Shown here one piece after another: positions 31,201-43,626 of a DNA stretch of 64,000 bases (position 1 is its first letter; each line of letters opens with the position of its first letter). Below the pieces are notes generated by a model. That model searched no databases, was not told the origin of the DNA, and saw only the letters and a program-made list of their open reading frames with translations. The stretch comes from Brienomyrus brachyistius (lineage: Eukaryota; Chordata; Actinopteri; Osteoglossiformes; Mormyridae): NCBI RefSeq assembly GCF_023856365.1, contig NC_064549.1, positions 9,317,608 through 9,381,607 of the forward strand, in the 5' to 3' direction. A program made the position numbers and the translations under genes.

Positions 31201-34200
31201 CTGCTCCATTCTGTAATATTATACGTAGCTTAAGCAATCTGATACCAGTCTGTGGTGATGTGTCATAAAAGGTTTGTACGGTGATGAACATCCTGGAAAA
31301 ACCATGGAATTAAGTAATCGCGTATTCCAGACCTGGACAAGTTATGGGAAATAAAGTCTTAGAAACATCACAGGTTTTTTTTAAACATTTGCAGTGTCAC
31401 CCAGCCTTTCTCGAGCAGAGTAGTGTCTTGGTTATACTGTAACCTCATGAGTATGGAAGGCCGTCGAGGTGGAAAATGAGAGAAAATGTCTTCACATCAT
31501 ATTTTGCCTTCCAGACACTTTTTTCCCGCTTCTGTACGTCTCAACGCCTTTTCCTACGGAGTTCCTATAGCTGGCATTAAAATATATGTTTAAAAACTCG
31601 TGGTGATCAGTTTTTATACCGTGTCAACACGGTACAAATGGTACATGTTAAACGGGTCTTTCTCCAAAAAGTTACTGATATCTACTTGGATAGCTAGATG
31701 AACACCACTTCACTGAAGTACTAAAATTCTTCCATTCAATGGCAAAGAGTTCAGTCTGTGTTGTTATTGATTTACTATATTGTCTCTAGTGTTTTCTAAT
31801 TACCATATGCTAACATTTTGGCTTTTAACCACTGAAACTCAAATTTTGTGAAAATGTCAGCGAAGAGCTGCGTTGTCTTGTCTAATTTGCTGAATAATAT
31901 CTTGGAACAAGTGAAGTGAAAGGTAATGATATGTGTAAATTCATCTTTAAGCAAAAGTTATTTTCATGTATCTTTATGTAAAAGTTTCTGCTAAAACACA
32001 AGTTACTTATACATGCAATTATAATTGCCTGGACGCGACATAAGCACGATATGTGCATTATAAATATGTCACAGAAGAACAAAAAAATGTTATCTTGAAG
32101 TGTACCCATGTTATAGAGTAGCGATTTGGGTTAGCGCAAGTTCCGAAAGGGTCGCGAGGCAGAGTTGGAAATTTTAAGCATTTTAAAACCAGCAAGCTCC
32201 TATGCTTCAGATTAGACACCCTCAGTCATAGAATCAACCTTTATAAACGGGTCTTGGTTTGCAAATGCTTTATGCCAACCTAGTGAACACTCAACCAATC
32301 CAAGAAGCCAAACCACAGATGCTAAATTTAAAATTCACTGGCACATCCAATCAGATTTGTGAAATGGGCATCGATTAGCATAAATATCTGTGCACTGCAT
32401 GCTTGATCATAGTGTTAATTTAAATGATATGCAATGGAAGGTAGATCCACATCCAAAGGATGAATACAAGGTGGTAACAGCTGGTTCCTCTAAACAAGCC
32501 GCATGTTTGTAATGGTGCCAAGCGATGATGATCGCATCACAGCTCCGAACGCTTTTCCTAAATGGGTTGAACAAAAAAAAAATTGTTTTTTCCTACCGAT
32601 TCTTGGAAATTCATCTTGAAGTCATTAAAAAGTTGTGGAAATTTGTTGATCGAAAAAGTGTATGAACCTTGGACATGATATATCATGATTCTTATCACAC
32701 CACAGAGGTATTGGCTGCATCTGTCTGAATATTTTCCCCCCCCATCTTCCAACCACTTATCCAGTACATGGCTGCAAAGAGCTTTGGACTTAATCCAGGA
32801 AGCATAGAGCACAAAGCAGGACAACAGCCTGTATGAGACGCCGACATCCCTAGTGTGAGGTGGCAGTATTACCTACTGAGACAGTATTCCATCGCTTTCT
32901 ATGCACTAGCTTACCACTGTGTGACCTTCACATGGCAACCCATTCAGTACATTTCTTTCAATCTGAGGAACTTCGGTCCTCAGATGACAATTTTGGGGAG
33001 GAAGTTGTAAAAGCCTGATGAACGAAAGCAGAATGGGGGTGGGGGTGGTTATTATCGAGGAGGCATCCCTGCTAAGCTTAGTACGTGCAGTATTACCTTC
33101 AGCTGTGTTGAACACCTGGGAGGTGATGAGGATGTGGAACAATTTTGTAGTTGAAAACATTTGTTTGTAGGTGTTATACTTAAGTCCGTTTGATATTTCT
33201 TGCAGTTGAAAATGAGTTTAAAAACCTGGATTATGCCCTTTCGGTTCTGCAAAATTGATGTGATGGTACTTTTTCCAGTAATCAGATTATTGGTTCTGTT
33301 TTTATTTAGATATGTAGTGTTAATAATGATCATAATTCCTTTATTGTTGGTATTGTTGTTACTATTATTGCTATTATATGGAGAAATAGTTGCTCAAGTG
33401 GTCGGTACCCCCGTCCTGGGTTATTTCCTGCCTTGTTCCTGTAGTTTTTGCCAAAGGCTCCAAACCCATAACTCTGCATAGAACTAGAAGGTATAGAATG
33501 GGGATGGAGTTATGGATCGATTGTGAGAGAAAATCAGAATGTCAAGGGGTGGCAGCCCTTCGCGGACAGCTTACTCTACATGGAGCAAGCTGAGGGAGGC
33601 GTAAAGACAATTTCCCCACAGAGGGATCAATAAAGTATCAATTATTATTATGAATGTGGAACAATGAGAGTACCTAAATATTTCTGGCATTGTTACACGT
33701 TTCTCCCTCTTCCCAGGTATTTCACTTCATTTCCCAGCCTTACCTGCCCACAGAGGGCAGCTTCATGGGCCGCATAAAGTGGCCGGGGAACCTCGCCAGA
33801 GGCGACGCCTCCCTCCAGCTGCACAACGCTTCCCTTAGCGACAATGGGACCTACACCTGTGCCGTGAGGAACCCCCCCGGCGATGTCCACGGATCCCCTT
33901 GCCAGACTGAGCTCACAGTCACTCCTAGGGGTAAATTTGGGTTCATGATCATGTATGAGTGATTTTGTTGTGAGCTGGCCAGTGGCAGCCCGCGGGTTAG
34001 TACCTCCGGCTCGTGATCGGAAGGTTACTAGTTCAAATCTCAGGGCTGGCAGATTGCCTCCCTGAGCAAGGCCTTTAATCCCCAGCTCCAGGGGCATTGC
34101 ATGCTAACTGACCCTGCCATGTCACCGCCCCCCCCAAGCTAACTAACCCTGCCATGTGACCCCTCTAGCATACTTACACTTATTTATGTGTCCCGTGGAC

Positions 34201-35501
34201 AGTATGATGGGATAGAAGAAAAAATAATCTTCAATAAAGTACCACTAATCTGTATTTTTTTTCTATTGTAAGTGGGTGGCAAGGTATTCTTCCTTGTCTG
34301 TCTTGGTCTTTATAGACATTTTCTCTCCCCTCCCTCCCCATTCTACCAGGGACGAGCGTACGCTTCTCAGACATGGCGGTCTTGATGGCATTCATCTTGA
34401 TACCCTCAGCCATCATCACATTGGTGTTGCTGGGTTCCATTTGCTGCTCTTGGCACGAGAAGGCTACAGTCAGGCGTTCACCCATCGAAGTCACTGATGT
34501 GTAAGGACATGTGCTTTGAGACGTCGAGGGAGGTGTGGACATTTGCGGGGGAGAGGCGATTGTTAGGGTTATCTTCTTATAAAGATACGCTGGAAACCAA
34601 CCAGTCTCTGAACACAGAACAACACAGACAGCTGTGATGACTTTTTACTTGCTGCAAGGGAAGTCCGGTCCTGACTTCGAGGTGTCAGCCTCTCAGTCGA
34701 ACTCAGCCAACTTCGAAAGAGGGACTCCCCTCGCAGTGTCTTTTATTAGGGTACACAAACAGGATATGCAAATAACATTCAACATTGTTTATCACCATGT
34801 ATGGGGTGGAGATATTCAAGCAACAGTTATTCAAGTTATTCAAGCGAAGAGTCATTGCTAAATTAAAATCAAGCTGCTGCAGGGTTATTTCTAAGAAATG
34901 GCATCTAGCAAAATGACAATAAAAAAGTACATATTTCTCTAACAGGCAGGATCTCGACTAATTAACAATCATACGAGCCTCTGTAATTCTCCCGGTTTAG
35001 TGCATTTAAGCTGAAGGGCGAAGTTATTACTTTGCATGTGAATTCAGCTCTGCTACCCGTTAATCGTAAGGGTGCCACTTAAATCTCCTTACTCTGTTCT
35101 CCAATTCTCGTACCTTGAGGATCTATCTGCTGTGCTGAAGATCGAGTTTATCATGCTTACCTAGTTGTGAAGTGTGCTGGCTGTAGGTTGTATTTCCTGG
35201 TAATACCAGCAGTGTGCTTACACTTACCATTTGTTCTCCATTTGTGCCTGCTTAGAGATGCTGAGTTATTGTATTAATTTCCGCAGAGAGGAGTTTGGCC
35301 ACAGCAGGAACAAAATGAAAAATGGCCCCTTCCCTTGCTGTGAGCTGTACCTGCAGGTATTGCTATTTAAACTATGTAATATTTTTTGATTAACTTCCTT
35401 CAGACACAATAAATCAACAAGACAACACTGATATAGTTTCATCAGTTCTCTTTTCAGTATTTTCTGAGGTGTTTTGGGTTTCGTTTTATATATATATATA
35501 A

Positions 35502-35534
<33 letters not shown>

Positions 35535-35781
35535 TACATGTATATGTATAATATAATATTATTTTTTTGTCTCTGGGTTTTGAACATGAAACTTGCTGGC
35601 CAATAAACCTATCACATACATCTAGCCTTGACTTATTCATTAAATCTAACAAGTGAGTTTTCATTGGTTCCTCTCAACCTCTTTTTCTTTTTTTTCCTTC
35701 CAGGAATCAGCCAATGATGAGGAATTCTGTCCATGCACAGAGAAGCATGAAAAAGAACCCATTGCTGAATCTCAGTGCTAA
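28277..35781 (+). CDS. mpzl3: Myelin protein zero-like 3
   Basis: Six exons: 28277-28334 (leader), 29453-29619 and 33717-33930 (V-set halves), 34350-34500 (membrane), 35287-35356, 35704-35781 (tail to TAA); phases 1, 0, 1, 2, 0; about 245 residues. The domain shows VITLSCSF, VEWSYR, VFHFISQPYLPTEGSFMGRI and GTYTCAVRNPPGDVHG. The order of motifs and NPP-DVH agree with MPZL3, and the juxtamembrane SPIEVTD matches the SSIEVSD of the mammalian protein. MPZL3 is a single-pass protein needed for skin, hair and metabolic homeostasis in mammals. The tail has paired cysteines (PCCELY, FCPCTE), as the mammalian tail is also Cys-rich. Exon 2 uses the CCCCCTAG acceptor; a later CAG acceptor would break phase. 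Synteny with MPZL2 supports the call. Confidence 0.88.
29800..30000 (+). mobile_element. tRNA-derived SINE in MPZL3 intron 2
   Basis: Head with GCTTGTGGTCAGAAGGTGG and GTTCAAATCCC (box B), ending TTGGATAAAAGTGTCTGCTT and an AAACA/AAATA tail, a common fish tRNA-SINE layout. Confidence 0.65.
30225..30791. mobile_element. hAT-type MITE, 567 bp, with exact 8-bp duplication
   Basis: Starts TAGGGCTGGGTGATATC and ends GATATCGCCAGGTCCTA. The terminal inverted repeats are long (over 100 bp), sharing the CCAGGGCTTCAGAT block. GTATTGTG occurs on both sides (30217-30224 and 30792-30799). No transposase frame is present. Inside is the 14-bp tandem repeat at 30476. Confidence 0.88.
30476..30531. repeat. 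14-bp tandem repeat, four perfect copies
   Basis: GGTATACTATGTTT repeated four times without change, plus a partial fifth, inside the hAT-type element. Perfect copies suggest recent expansion. Confidence 0.95.
30800..33390. other. Middle of MPZL3 intron 2
   Basis: AT-rich sequence without a supported exon or clear repeat family. Short open frames have no motifs. Confidence 0.4.
33400..33520 (+). mobile_element. V-SINE 3' fragment
   Basis: CCCGTCCTGGGTTATTTCCT, TGCCAAAGGCTCCAAACCC and a degenerate GATGG tail correspond to the last third of the V-SINE. Confidence 0.5.
33985..34190 (+). mobile_element. tRNA-derived SINE in MPZL3 intron 3
   Basis: GCGGGTTAGTACCTCCGG (box A-like), CGTGATCGGAAGGTTACTAG then TTCAAATCTC (box B), and CTGAGCAAGGCCTTTAATCC downstream. 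The GCTAACTGACCCTGCCATGT block near the end is present twice. Confidence 0.6.
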
Positions 35782-35954
35782 TAGCTGTCATTGCTGGGAA
35801 GGTGCACGCCCCTCAGTTTGAAAAGAGAACCGAGACTAGAGCGTGAATCTATGCAAAAATTGCTAAGTCAGTCTCACTTCCTGCTGATATTTAAAATGCC
35901 TGTTCTTGTTTCCATGGCTACGAGGTAGAAGCTTGATGACTAAGCTTGATGCCG

Positions 35955-36125
35955 TAATCTCAGTTTGATCCTCAGGGACCCTCAGACAGTCCACGTAATT
36001 GCTCCTTCCAAGCTCCTGGTAAGCTCCCAGCTGAGGGAGCAGAAATGTGGACGGTCCGGTAATGAGCACTGAGGGAGCAAAAACCATCTGGAGGTCCCTG
36101 TAGACCGGGTTGAGAAACACTGCTG
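35955..36125. mobile_element. Palindromic CAGACAGTCCAC MITE copy
   Basis: Arms GATCCTCAGGGACCCTCAGA and GAGGTCCCTGTAGACCGGGT are inverted relatives. Inside are CTCCCAGCTGAGGGAGC and a second internal inversion. Same family as 10174. It overlaps the MPZL3 3' UTR. Confidence 0.65.
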
Positions 36126-36562
36126 TAACCAAAAGGGGTTTGCTTTTGAGTTACCTATCTCCTTTACTTTTTCAGGAGAACCTGTGTATATACAAACAAG
36201 CCAAACGTAAACAGTGACCCTGTATAGCACTAAATTGTATTAATTGTACTATTTTGTTGTAAGATCAGTCTTTGTTTTGATTGTGGCAATTTTGCAGTTA
36301 TTTATTTTATGATTTTTGGACATTGTCACTCATCGGAGACGTGCCATTAATAGTCTCAATGTACATTATGCACTTGCTCTTCTGTTTCAGTACATGTGGA
36401 TGTCTGATATCGAGTTATTCTGCTTTAACACGTTCAGTGCAGAAGAATGGAACTGGTATGTAAATGAATCTGAGACACTGATATGTTTCATTAACGTGAC
36501 AGTGACATAAGTGCTCTTTTGCTTTCGACGGGTTAACTTGTTAAGATTTATACAAACCTGGC

Positions 36563-36568
36563 AATAAA
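36563..36568 (+). other. Candidate MPZL3 polyadenylation signal
   Basis: AATAAA about 0.8 kb after the stop codon, followed by a TG-rich stretch (TGTGATGTTTGTGG), the usual downstream element. Confidence 0.5.
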
Positions 36569-36599
36569 CTACTTTCTGCTGTGATGTTTGTGGTGCACG

Positions 36600-38334
36600 G
36601 AGGGGGGGATGGTGCTGATACTGGAAGCGTGTGATTGTGGTTCTTAAGTGTTTATCGTGTTCTCATCATGGCCGGTCTTGTGCTCGCTGATGTTCTCTAT
36701 GCTTCATGACCAATGCTGCAGGCATCCCCTGGCTCCAGTCTCCAGCATATATGTAACTTTCAGTGGTTTTTCACCTTATACAGTAGTGCATCTCCAGAAT
36801 CTTTTAGATCCTGCTCATATAAACTGTTGCTTCAAATATTACTCTTATTAAAATGATTAAATTCTAATTATTATATCATTGACATGTAATGTTACGTTTG
36901 TCAACTGCATCTTCCAGGAAAGAAAAGCGGCTGTCAATTTCCTTTCATTTTGTTTAGTATTTCACTGCACTGATACTGTTGCATATATATTATTTAAAAA
37001 AAATTAAAGTGCAATAAGCTGAGCATGAGTCTTGTTGAAGTAAATGGTCAGCATTGAACCGTCTGAGGTTGAATGTGAATGATTTGATGATCATTGAGTG
37101 AGTGCATGGGAAGGTTTTAATTAGACCTTTTGCCACCTTGACGCGGCTTTTGACAGGGTAGCGGAAAGGTTTGCTTTATTTTCAACATGCAGTACTGCTC
37201 TACAACCACAAAAAAAACAGTTATTTTGACGCTGAGCAGAATGTGAGATGAGGTGGGAGATACACACACATTCACACGCACGCACACACGTAGACACACG
37301 CACGCAGACATACACGCATGGATGATGGGGAAACAAATGCTTCTATCAGGTTCTTATAAGTCTCATTACCTTGTATGAACTAAAGCTTGACAAAACACCA
37401 CGTGAAGGACCCTTTGTTGATGTTCTCCACTAGAACGGGTAAGTTTTACACATTGATACCTAATAAATCAATTGTCAGTTCTTCCTTATATTATTGCTTG
37501 CCTAAAGGGTGTATAGTGCTGTATTTGTTTTCTATGGAACTCGAGTGTGCTACGCGTTGAATATAATTGTCTTGATATGTGATAGCTCTGAAGAACATAA
37601 AGTGTCCATTACTCCTTGTTTATTCTGTCTACTGGATTTTAATTTAATTGTGTGTTTTTGCAGAAGTAGGTGAGTTTTTATTTTTTTTGCTTTTTTTTCT
37701 TTCTCAAGCATTGTGAAACCCATGTCTGGGCATAGTAAGCTCTGGCTGTCCATGATAAGTGATGTGAAAAGCAGAAGATGGGAGAGAGGAGCATAGATCG
37801 TGGATGCAAAAATAATTTATTTATAGACGGCACACAGAAAAACGTATGGGCTCAAATTTCAATGCTTAATGGCTTTATCTGTTTAAAACAATGTTGACGA
37901 TAACCTGGGCTGTGCATGAAGAAGCCCTTTTATTCCAGAATTCTGATGACACACTGTTGAATCGTGTTGAAGGTTTTCCTCACAGGCCGCCTTTATTACC
38001 CTGTCATTGACTAAACCCACTGAACACACTCAGCTTTTGCAACCGCCTGCTGTTTTGAATGCAGGTTTCAGCTGAAAGGTGGTGTGAAATGCAGGCTGCG
38101 TGGCAGTGAGGCGTCAAACTCGACTTGTTGAAGTGGTGTGACTTGCTTTGCACATTAAGACTGTATATTTTTTTCTCTCATTTAGCTCTGATGGAAGTGT
38201 TAACTAGCCAACGAGCATTACTTCAACCGCAGTCACCGTACTTGTATATGGTTAAAATGGCACGCACAACATGCAGGCTAATAAATGTGTTTTTATATTG
38301 TCTGTTTTTCGTTGGTTGACAGATTTTTTGACGA
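36600..38334. other. Intergenic DNA between MPZL3 and the JAML-like gene
   Basis: No exon found. There is a CA/CG-type simple repeat near 37260-37315. The probable JAML-like promoter lies at the right end. Confidence 0.45.
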
Positions 38335-41300
38335 ATGCAGCACCTTGCCTGGATAGTTCTGATATTTTGGGGTGAGAATCATATATAACTTCGAAAGGTG
38401 AAAGTAACGACCATCAAAGTCGCATTTTGACTGCTGTGCTCAATATCTGTTTATTTCATTTACCAGAAACAGTTCACGGTTTGATTGTTTTACTTGCAGA
38501 TATACATTGAATAATTAAATATTATGGCGAAATATTGTTTGTTGTAATGCAGCGCCCCCAACCTCCTGACTGCAGGGCAGTATTTCACAGGGTTGCAGAA
38601 TTCTGGGGGTTTGTGGCAAGATTTCCAAAAACAAACCATATGTTTTTACATTTTTTTATTCATATTTGCATGTTTTGTTTGCATCTCAGAAAAACGGAAA
38701 CAACTAAATGTGTGACCTGCCCCCCCCCCCGACATACTGTGGGCCTTAAAGTTTCCTGAGCCTAAAGAATTACGATAATCACAATAGTAACATATTTCCA
38801 AAGGCTTTACAATGAATGATACAAAAACATCATACATACCGCATTCAAGTTGATTACAATGTGACAATATGCAATCAAACAATTTAATTTTATACAGTTT
38901 TGATTGAATGCATTTGAACATCAATTAAGGCCTAGTTATACAGTAATGATACGTATTTTAAAAGTTTTGGTTTGGGTGGACTTGCAAAGCTTAAATCACA
39001 CATCCATACATACATACATATATGCAAGCCAGGCCATGTTTCATTGATTCATTGAGACTGTATGTCTGCCTCGTGTCCTCCACAGTTTGCCACATGCACG
39101 GCTGCATGCACACCGATCTCAGGAAAGAGGCGTTGGAGGGCTCTAATGTTCACCTTCCCTGCAATTTCTCCTCATGTCCACAGACCCTGGATCACAGACT
39201 CAGCGTCGAATGGGAATTTAATAACACAGAGGTAGACGTGTTCTTATGTGTTAACATGACACGTTACAGTAATACGTGCGATTGTCTCCAGTTGATAGAC
39301 AAATGGTGGCAAAACCCTGCAGTCTTTCATTTAGATCCCTGGTGCGGTATAAGGAGGTTATACATTGAAATGAATATCATAAATTATCAGTAAATTTTCT
39401 TGACTTTTAGCTTTAGCATGATTTGGCAAAATGTACTGCAGTATTATTTGGCTACAACAAAGAGCTGAAGTACCTGTTGCCTCTCGTATGTGTCAGATTG
39501 CATACATGAAATTGACCATTGTCATTACTTGGTGAGTGTTTTTCCTGTGATATTGTCTGTTCTCCGGCTTTTCAGTTTGAAGGCTATAAGAACTGTAGTA
39601 GTGCATTTGAGAAGTTTTCCTCTTAAGCGCAGCGATTGGCATGCTGGAATCCTGCATGCATGCACGAGACAGCCGAGATGCTGAGATGCTTCTCGTGTTT
39701 CATTGCCGGGAGCAGGTGCTCATCTACTTCTACGCGAACATCACGGTCATCGCGTGGCCCACCCTGACATTCACTGGTGACGTTGGCGTGGGTGATTTCT
39801 CTATCGTCATGCACTCTGTCACCTGCAACCAGAGTGGCACCTACTTATGTCGCAGTCGGTCTCCTGACAGCCCTTTGATCTTCAAGAGCTACACTCAGAT
39901 GACTGTGACCTACAACCCTGCAGGTACGGTTCTTTGGCATCTTGGCTCCGGTATTTTGCTGCTTAGAAATATGCCATTACTTACGGATGTTGTCCTCATA
40001 TGTTTTGCAGGAAATACAAGCCACACAGATGAAAATCAGGAGAAAACAAGTATGACTATATTGACCTTTGTTATTTATTAAGTCTATCAATTAGCATTGG
40101 GTAATTAGTATTGCAGTCGTGTGTGCCCTGCGATGGGTTGGTGCCCTGCGATGGGTTGGTGCCCTGCGATGGGTTGGTGCCCTGCGATGGGTTGGTGCCC
40201 TGCGATGGGTTAGCGCTGCGATGGGTTGGTGCCCTGCGATGGGTTGGTGCCCTGCGATGGGTTAGCGCTGCGATGGGTTGGTGCCCTGCGATGGGTTGGT
40301 GCCCTGCGATGGGTTGGTGCCCTGCGATGGGTTGGTGCCCTGCGATGGGTTGGTGCCCTGCGATGGGTTGGCGCTGCGTCCTGGGTTATTACCTGCCTTG
40401 TGCCCGTTGTTTCCAGGAGAGAATGCAGACCCCTGTGACTTTGCATAGGACAGGTAGGTACGGAAAATTGATGAATGAATATATTAATGAATGAATGAAT
40501 AATCCGTATTGCCATAATAAGGTAATGATGTAAAAATGGTTCATGAGTTAGATATTCAGTTCTTAGGACAAAAGTGAAAAATCTCTTCGGTATATCGTGG
40601 GTTTGCCCCGGAGTTTCCTCCCAGTTGGCCATGCCTCAAACACCTCCCCAGGCAAACTGGTCCGATTCAGAAAATCCACCATAATGAGTAATATTATAGA
40701 CCACTCTACCCCACCTGGATTGGGGAGACTGGGGCCTCGCCCTGGAGCCTGGCCTGGGGGATTGAGGCCGAGCATATGGTGCCTGGGCCTCCACCCATGG
40801 GGCCTGGCTGGGCATAGCCCCAAGGAAAAACACAGGGCCGCCCACCACCTGCAGGGGGAGCCGTGGGGGTCGGGTGCAATGTAGATCGGGTGGCAGTCGT
40901 AGGCAGGGGCCTCGACGGACCGATCGTTGGCTACCAAAACTGCCTCTTTATGTAAATATGCTTAAAAGATGTATAACATGCATTTATATATTTTTTTTCC
41001 TCCCAGTAAATCCTGACAGGGGCCCCAGGCTGCGAAAGACGTCGGAACTGTCCTGGATGGTGGGACCGGTGCTGTTGATTGCTGCAGCGGTACTGGGAGT
41101 GCTGGTGCGATGGAGGAAGAGACTTTTCCGGTGGACTGCACAATGGTGAGAATGTTACAGCCAATCAGGTGCACCCTGCTGACAGAGAGTGCTGGCCAGG
41201 CAGACTAACCAGCAAGAGTCCTAGCAGATAAGGCGACAGCTACAGAATACCCTGGGCTCTAGCTGTGGTCATAATTCAACTTCTTCATGGCTAAATATAG

Positions 41301-41791
41301 TATTAGGGAAAGATTCTTCTGTATAGACAGGAACTGAAAGTGCCTCCTGTGTGATGCCTTCAGCTTGGATCAGGGGAAGAGCGCCCCCAGTGGAGATATG
41401 TGTCCTCCACACCAAAACCAGGTACAGGCTGTGCTTCTCGCCATAGAAAGTCGCAGTTTTTTATTGGGATGTAGTGCAAGTTGAGTCTCTAGCCTAAATG
41501 GTACCCTGTTCTGTTCATCTCTGTCTGTCAAAGGACATCTATGTTCTTTGCAGGGTCTCTACTCCACATGTCGCCAAAGAAGAGAACATCTACATGCTTA
41601 TGGTAAGTCTGTGATCAGTGCTGATTTCCCCCATTTAATTTCCTGTGGGAATTCCAGAATCAATATGTAACGTTCTGTTGCCTCAATCTATATCCCTCCT
41701 CCCTGCCCCCACACCTCCCTGGAAGCATCCTGTCCCTGGAGACCTGGCCACCACAGCCCACTGCAACAGGAAGATGTTTCCCTCAGCTTGA
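38335..41791 (+). CDS. JAML-like single V-domain surface receptor with YMLM motif
   Basis: Seven exons: 38335-38371 (leader MQHLAWIVLIFW), 39086-39231 and 39716-39923 (V-set halves), 40011-40049 (13-residue stalk), 41007-41145 (membrane helix), 41554-41602 and 41726-41791 (tail to TGA); phases 1, 0, 1, 1, 2, 0; about 227 residues. The domain has VHLPCNFSSC, VEWEF, VLIYFYANITV and GTYLCRS; the VL-Y-Y-N-(S/T)V segment resembles domain 1 of JAML, an adhesion and costimulatory receptor of leukocytes that binds CAR. The tail contains ENIYMLM, a YxxM site as in CD28 and JAML, which recruit PI3K. Mammalian JAML has two V domains; this gene encodes one. Position between MPZL3 and SCN2B is the JAML position. 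The short stalk exon is the least sure. A fish-specific relative of JAML rather than the direct orthologue is possible. Confidence 0.72.
40123..40374. repeat. 18-bp minisatellite grown from a SINE segment
   Basis: Fourteen units of GTGCCCTGCGATGGGTTG, two of them shortened to 15 bp (GCGCTGCGATGGGTT). The unit equals the CCCTGCGATGGG part of the V-SINE, and the sequence after the array (GTCCTGGGTTATTACCTGCC to 40500) continues as the SINE 3' end. It lies in the JAML-like intron before the membrane exon. Confidence 0.95.
40600..40930. mobile_element. GC-rich dispersed repeat of unresolved class
   Basis: A GC-rich block (GGGGCCTGGCTGGGCATAGC, CCACCACCTGCAGGGGGAGC, GGTGCAATGTAGATCGGG) that stands out from the AT-rich intron. 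I recall similar text as a dispersed repeat in fish genomes but cannot name the family. Long open frames here on both strands are not supported as genes. Confidence 0.4.
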
Positions 41792-41959
41792 GAACGCTAC
41801 TCCGCCTTTTTAAAAATCCTCTGGTGTACAATCAAAACAACACATAGCTGCACAGAAAAAGTGGGATTTTGGCCCTCTCACAAGAGGAATGCAAAGTGTC
41901 CTCTTTGTACACGTACGTCTTATATGAAATAGACTATAGAAGTCTAGAAATGCAAAGCA

Positions 41960-41965
41960 AATAAA
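41960..41965 (+). other. Candidate polyadenylation signal of the JAML-like gene
   Basis: AATAAA about 170 bp after the stop codon. Confidence 0.45.
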
Positions 41966-41974
41966 CAAATAAGG

Positions 41975-42130
41975 AAACACAACAAGGAATCAAAAAACAC
42001 AATGAAACTTCAGAAAACATAATGACAAATCCGGAAACGCAACTACAAATCAGAAAACAAAATGACAAATCCGGAAACGCAACGACAAATCAGAAATCAC
42101 AATGCCAAATCAGGCAACACAATGACAACC
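41975..42130. repeat. Degenerate ~18-20 bp A-rich tandem repeat
   Basis: Units such as ACAAATCCGGAAACGCAACG and ACAAATCAGAAAACAAAATG recur about eight times. Confidence 0.8.
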
Positions 42131-43626
42131 AATTAAACCATTTTAAACCAAGAATGATTCAGGGTTACACTTCACTGTTGTACGTGTATCTTGAAAAACA
42201 CATCTGGGTGTCCAAAGAGCGGCAGGGCTATGAGATTCGATTCTGTGAGTAGCTACCATTCCCAGTTTCAGTTAATGTTGTAGTGTTTTCTGATTTGTCC
42301 ATTTGTTCTACGGTTCAGGGCTTCTGCCTATTTGTCCGCTTACCTTTTTATCGACAAACACCGTGTAGATTTTTTTAAAAAATCACGGCCTGAATTTTAC
42401 ACAAGTATCTCACTTCCTACCAGAAAGCCACAGCTGCAAAATCTTAATGGAACATCGATGAATTCTGTGCTATTTTTGCCTATAGTTTGTATTTCGCTCT
42501 TGCTGTGTTGATAATCTTTACTCTAGTAGCCTAATAACCACTTTCTTTCTATGCGCTTTTATATACCCAAATAGAACACACGACTCAAATATCTGTCTGT
42601 TGCATTGTGAATTTTTTAAGTAGTTTAACTAGTGCTGTATTAATTTACCCTGAACATTTTTGTAGGGTGAAAGATATGTGCTATTTTACAATAATGCCAT
42701 GTTTTAATATATTCCTATTAAAGCTGTTGCTCCATCTAGACATATGTGAATCTTTACAACCCAGGTGAAAATTCACGAGGAACCCTGCAAACTAAACTTA
42801 ACTCTACCGCTGGAATCCTCTGTCACTGTTCATCACATGATGTCACGCACTGGCAGATTCCAGGGCAATTCCTCACTGTCTTTCATTTATTGTAAATTAC
42901 AACTATATACTGAATATAAGTTATATATCCTCATGCAATAGTATTTAAAATATGCAGTTTACGTCATTTATAATTTGTGTGAGTACATTGTAAGCGCCCC
43001 CCTTTGGTAATTAATGCCTTTTTATGGGTGCTTTTGCCCAGACAAGCACACACATGATGTAAACCCGCAAAGCTTTCTGTCATCACAGACCCATATTCAC
43101 TTAGCTGCTCAGTGCTGACATAATGGAGACACTGGTCGTTTTTTGTCTCCAAGACAAGCAAGTGAATGGATTAAACATCTCATGTAAAGCATCTCTTCAA
43201 ATTTCCGATAATAATAAAAAAAATCTATATATTTTTTTCTGTAATTTGCTCTGGAGAAGCAAGACTTAACAGACAGAATAACAGCTCAAGTTATTTTGTC
43301 CAACGCAACCATCTCTTTAACCTATTAAATATGACGACAAGTCATTCCATAAAGAAGCAGGGAGGGCCCTGTATATAGAATATGCGATTTCTGGAAAGGA
43401 GATGAGAGAGGGGGTGGGACCAAATAATGAGGGTACGGACTCAAACTCAAACCTCTCCACCTCCGTTGGACTCTCATAACCACAAAATCAATTCTATCCT
43501 CGGCTACAGTCACTGCCAGCCATACTACAGCACTGAAATAAGACTATTATCCTGTTGTTTGTCACTTCAATAAAAGAAAGTACAGCCGCGTTTATATATA
43601 CGACACAAACGATTTTTATATACATC
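42131..43626. other. Intergenic DNA upstream of SCN2B exon 1
   Basis: No gene or clear repeat recognised; likely to include the SCN2B promoter if exon 1 at 43627 is correct. Confidence 0.35.

Noticed and set aside
40111..40632. Repeat proteins on both strands (127 and 140 codons)
   Set aside because: Products of the 18-bp minisatellite, whose period is a multiple of three.
41372..41422. Extra cytoplasmic exon of the JAML-like gene
   Set aside because: Including it would change phase and lose the ENIYMLM frame of the next exon.
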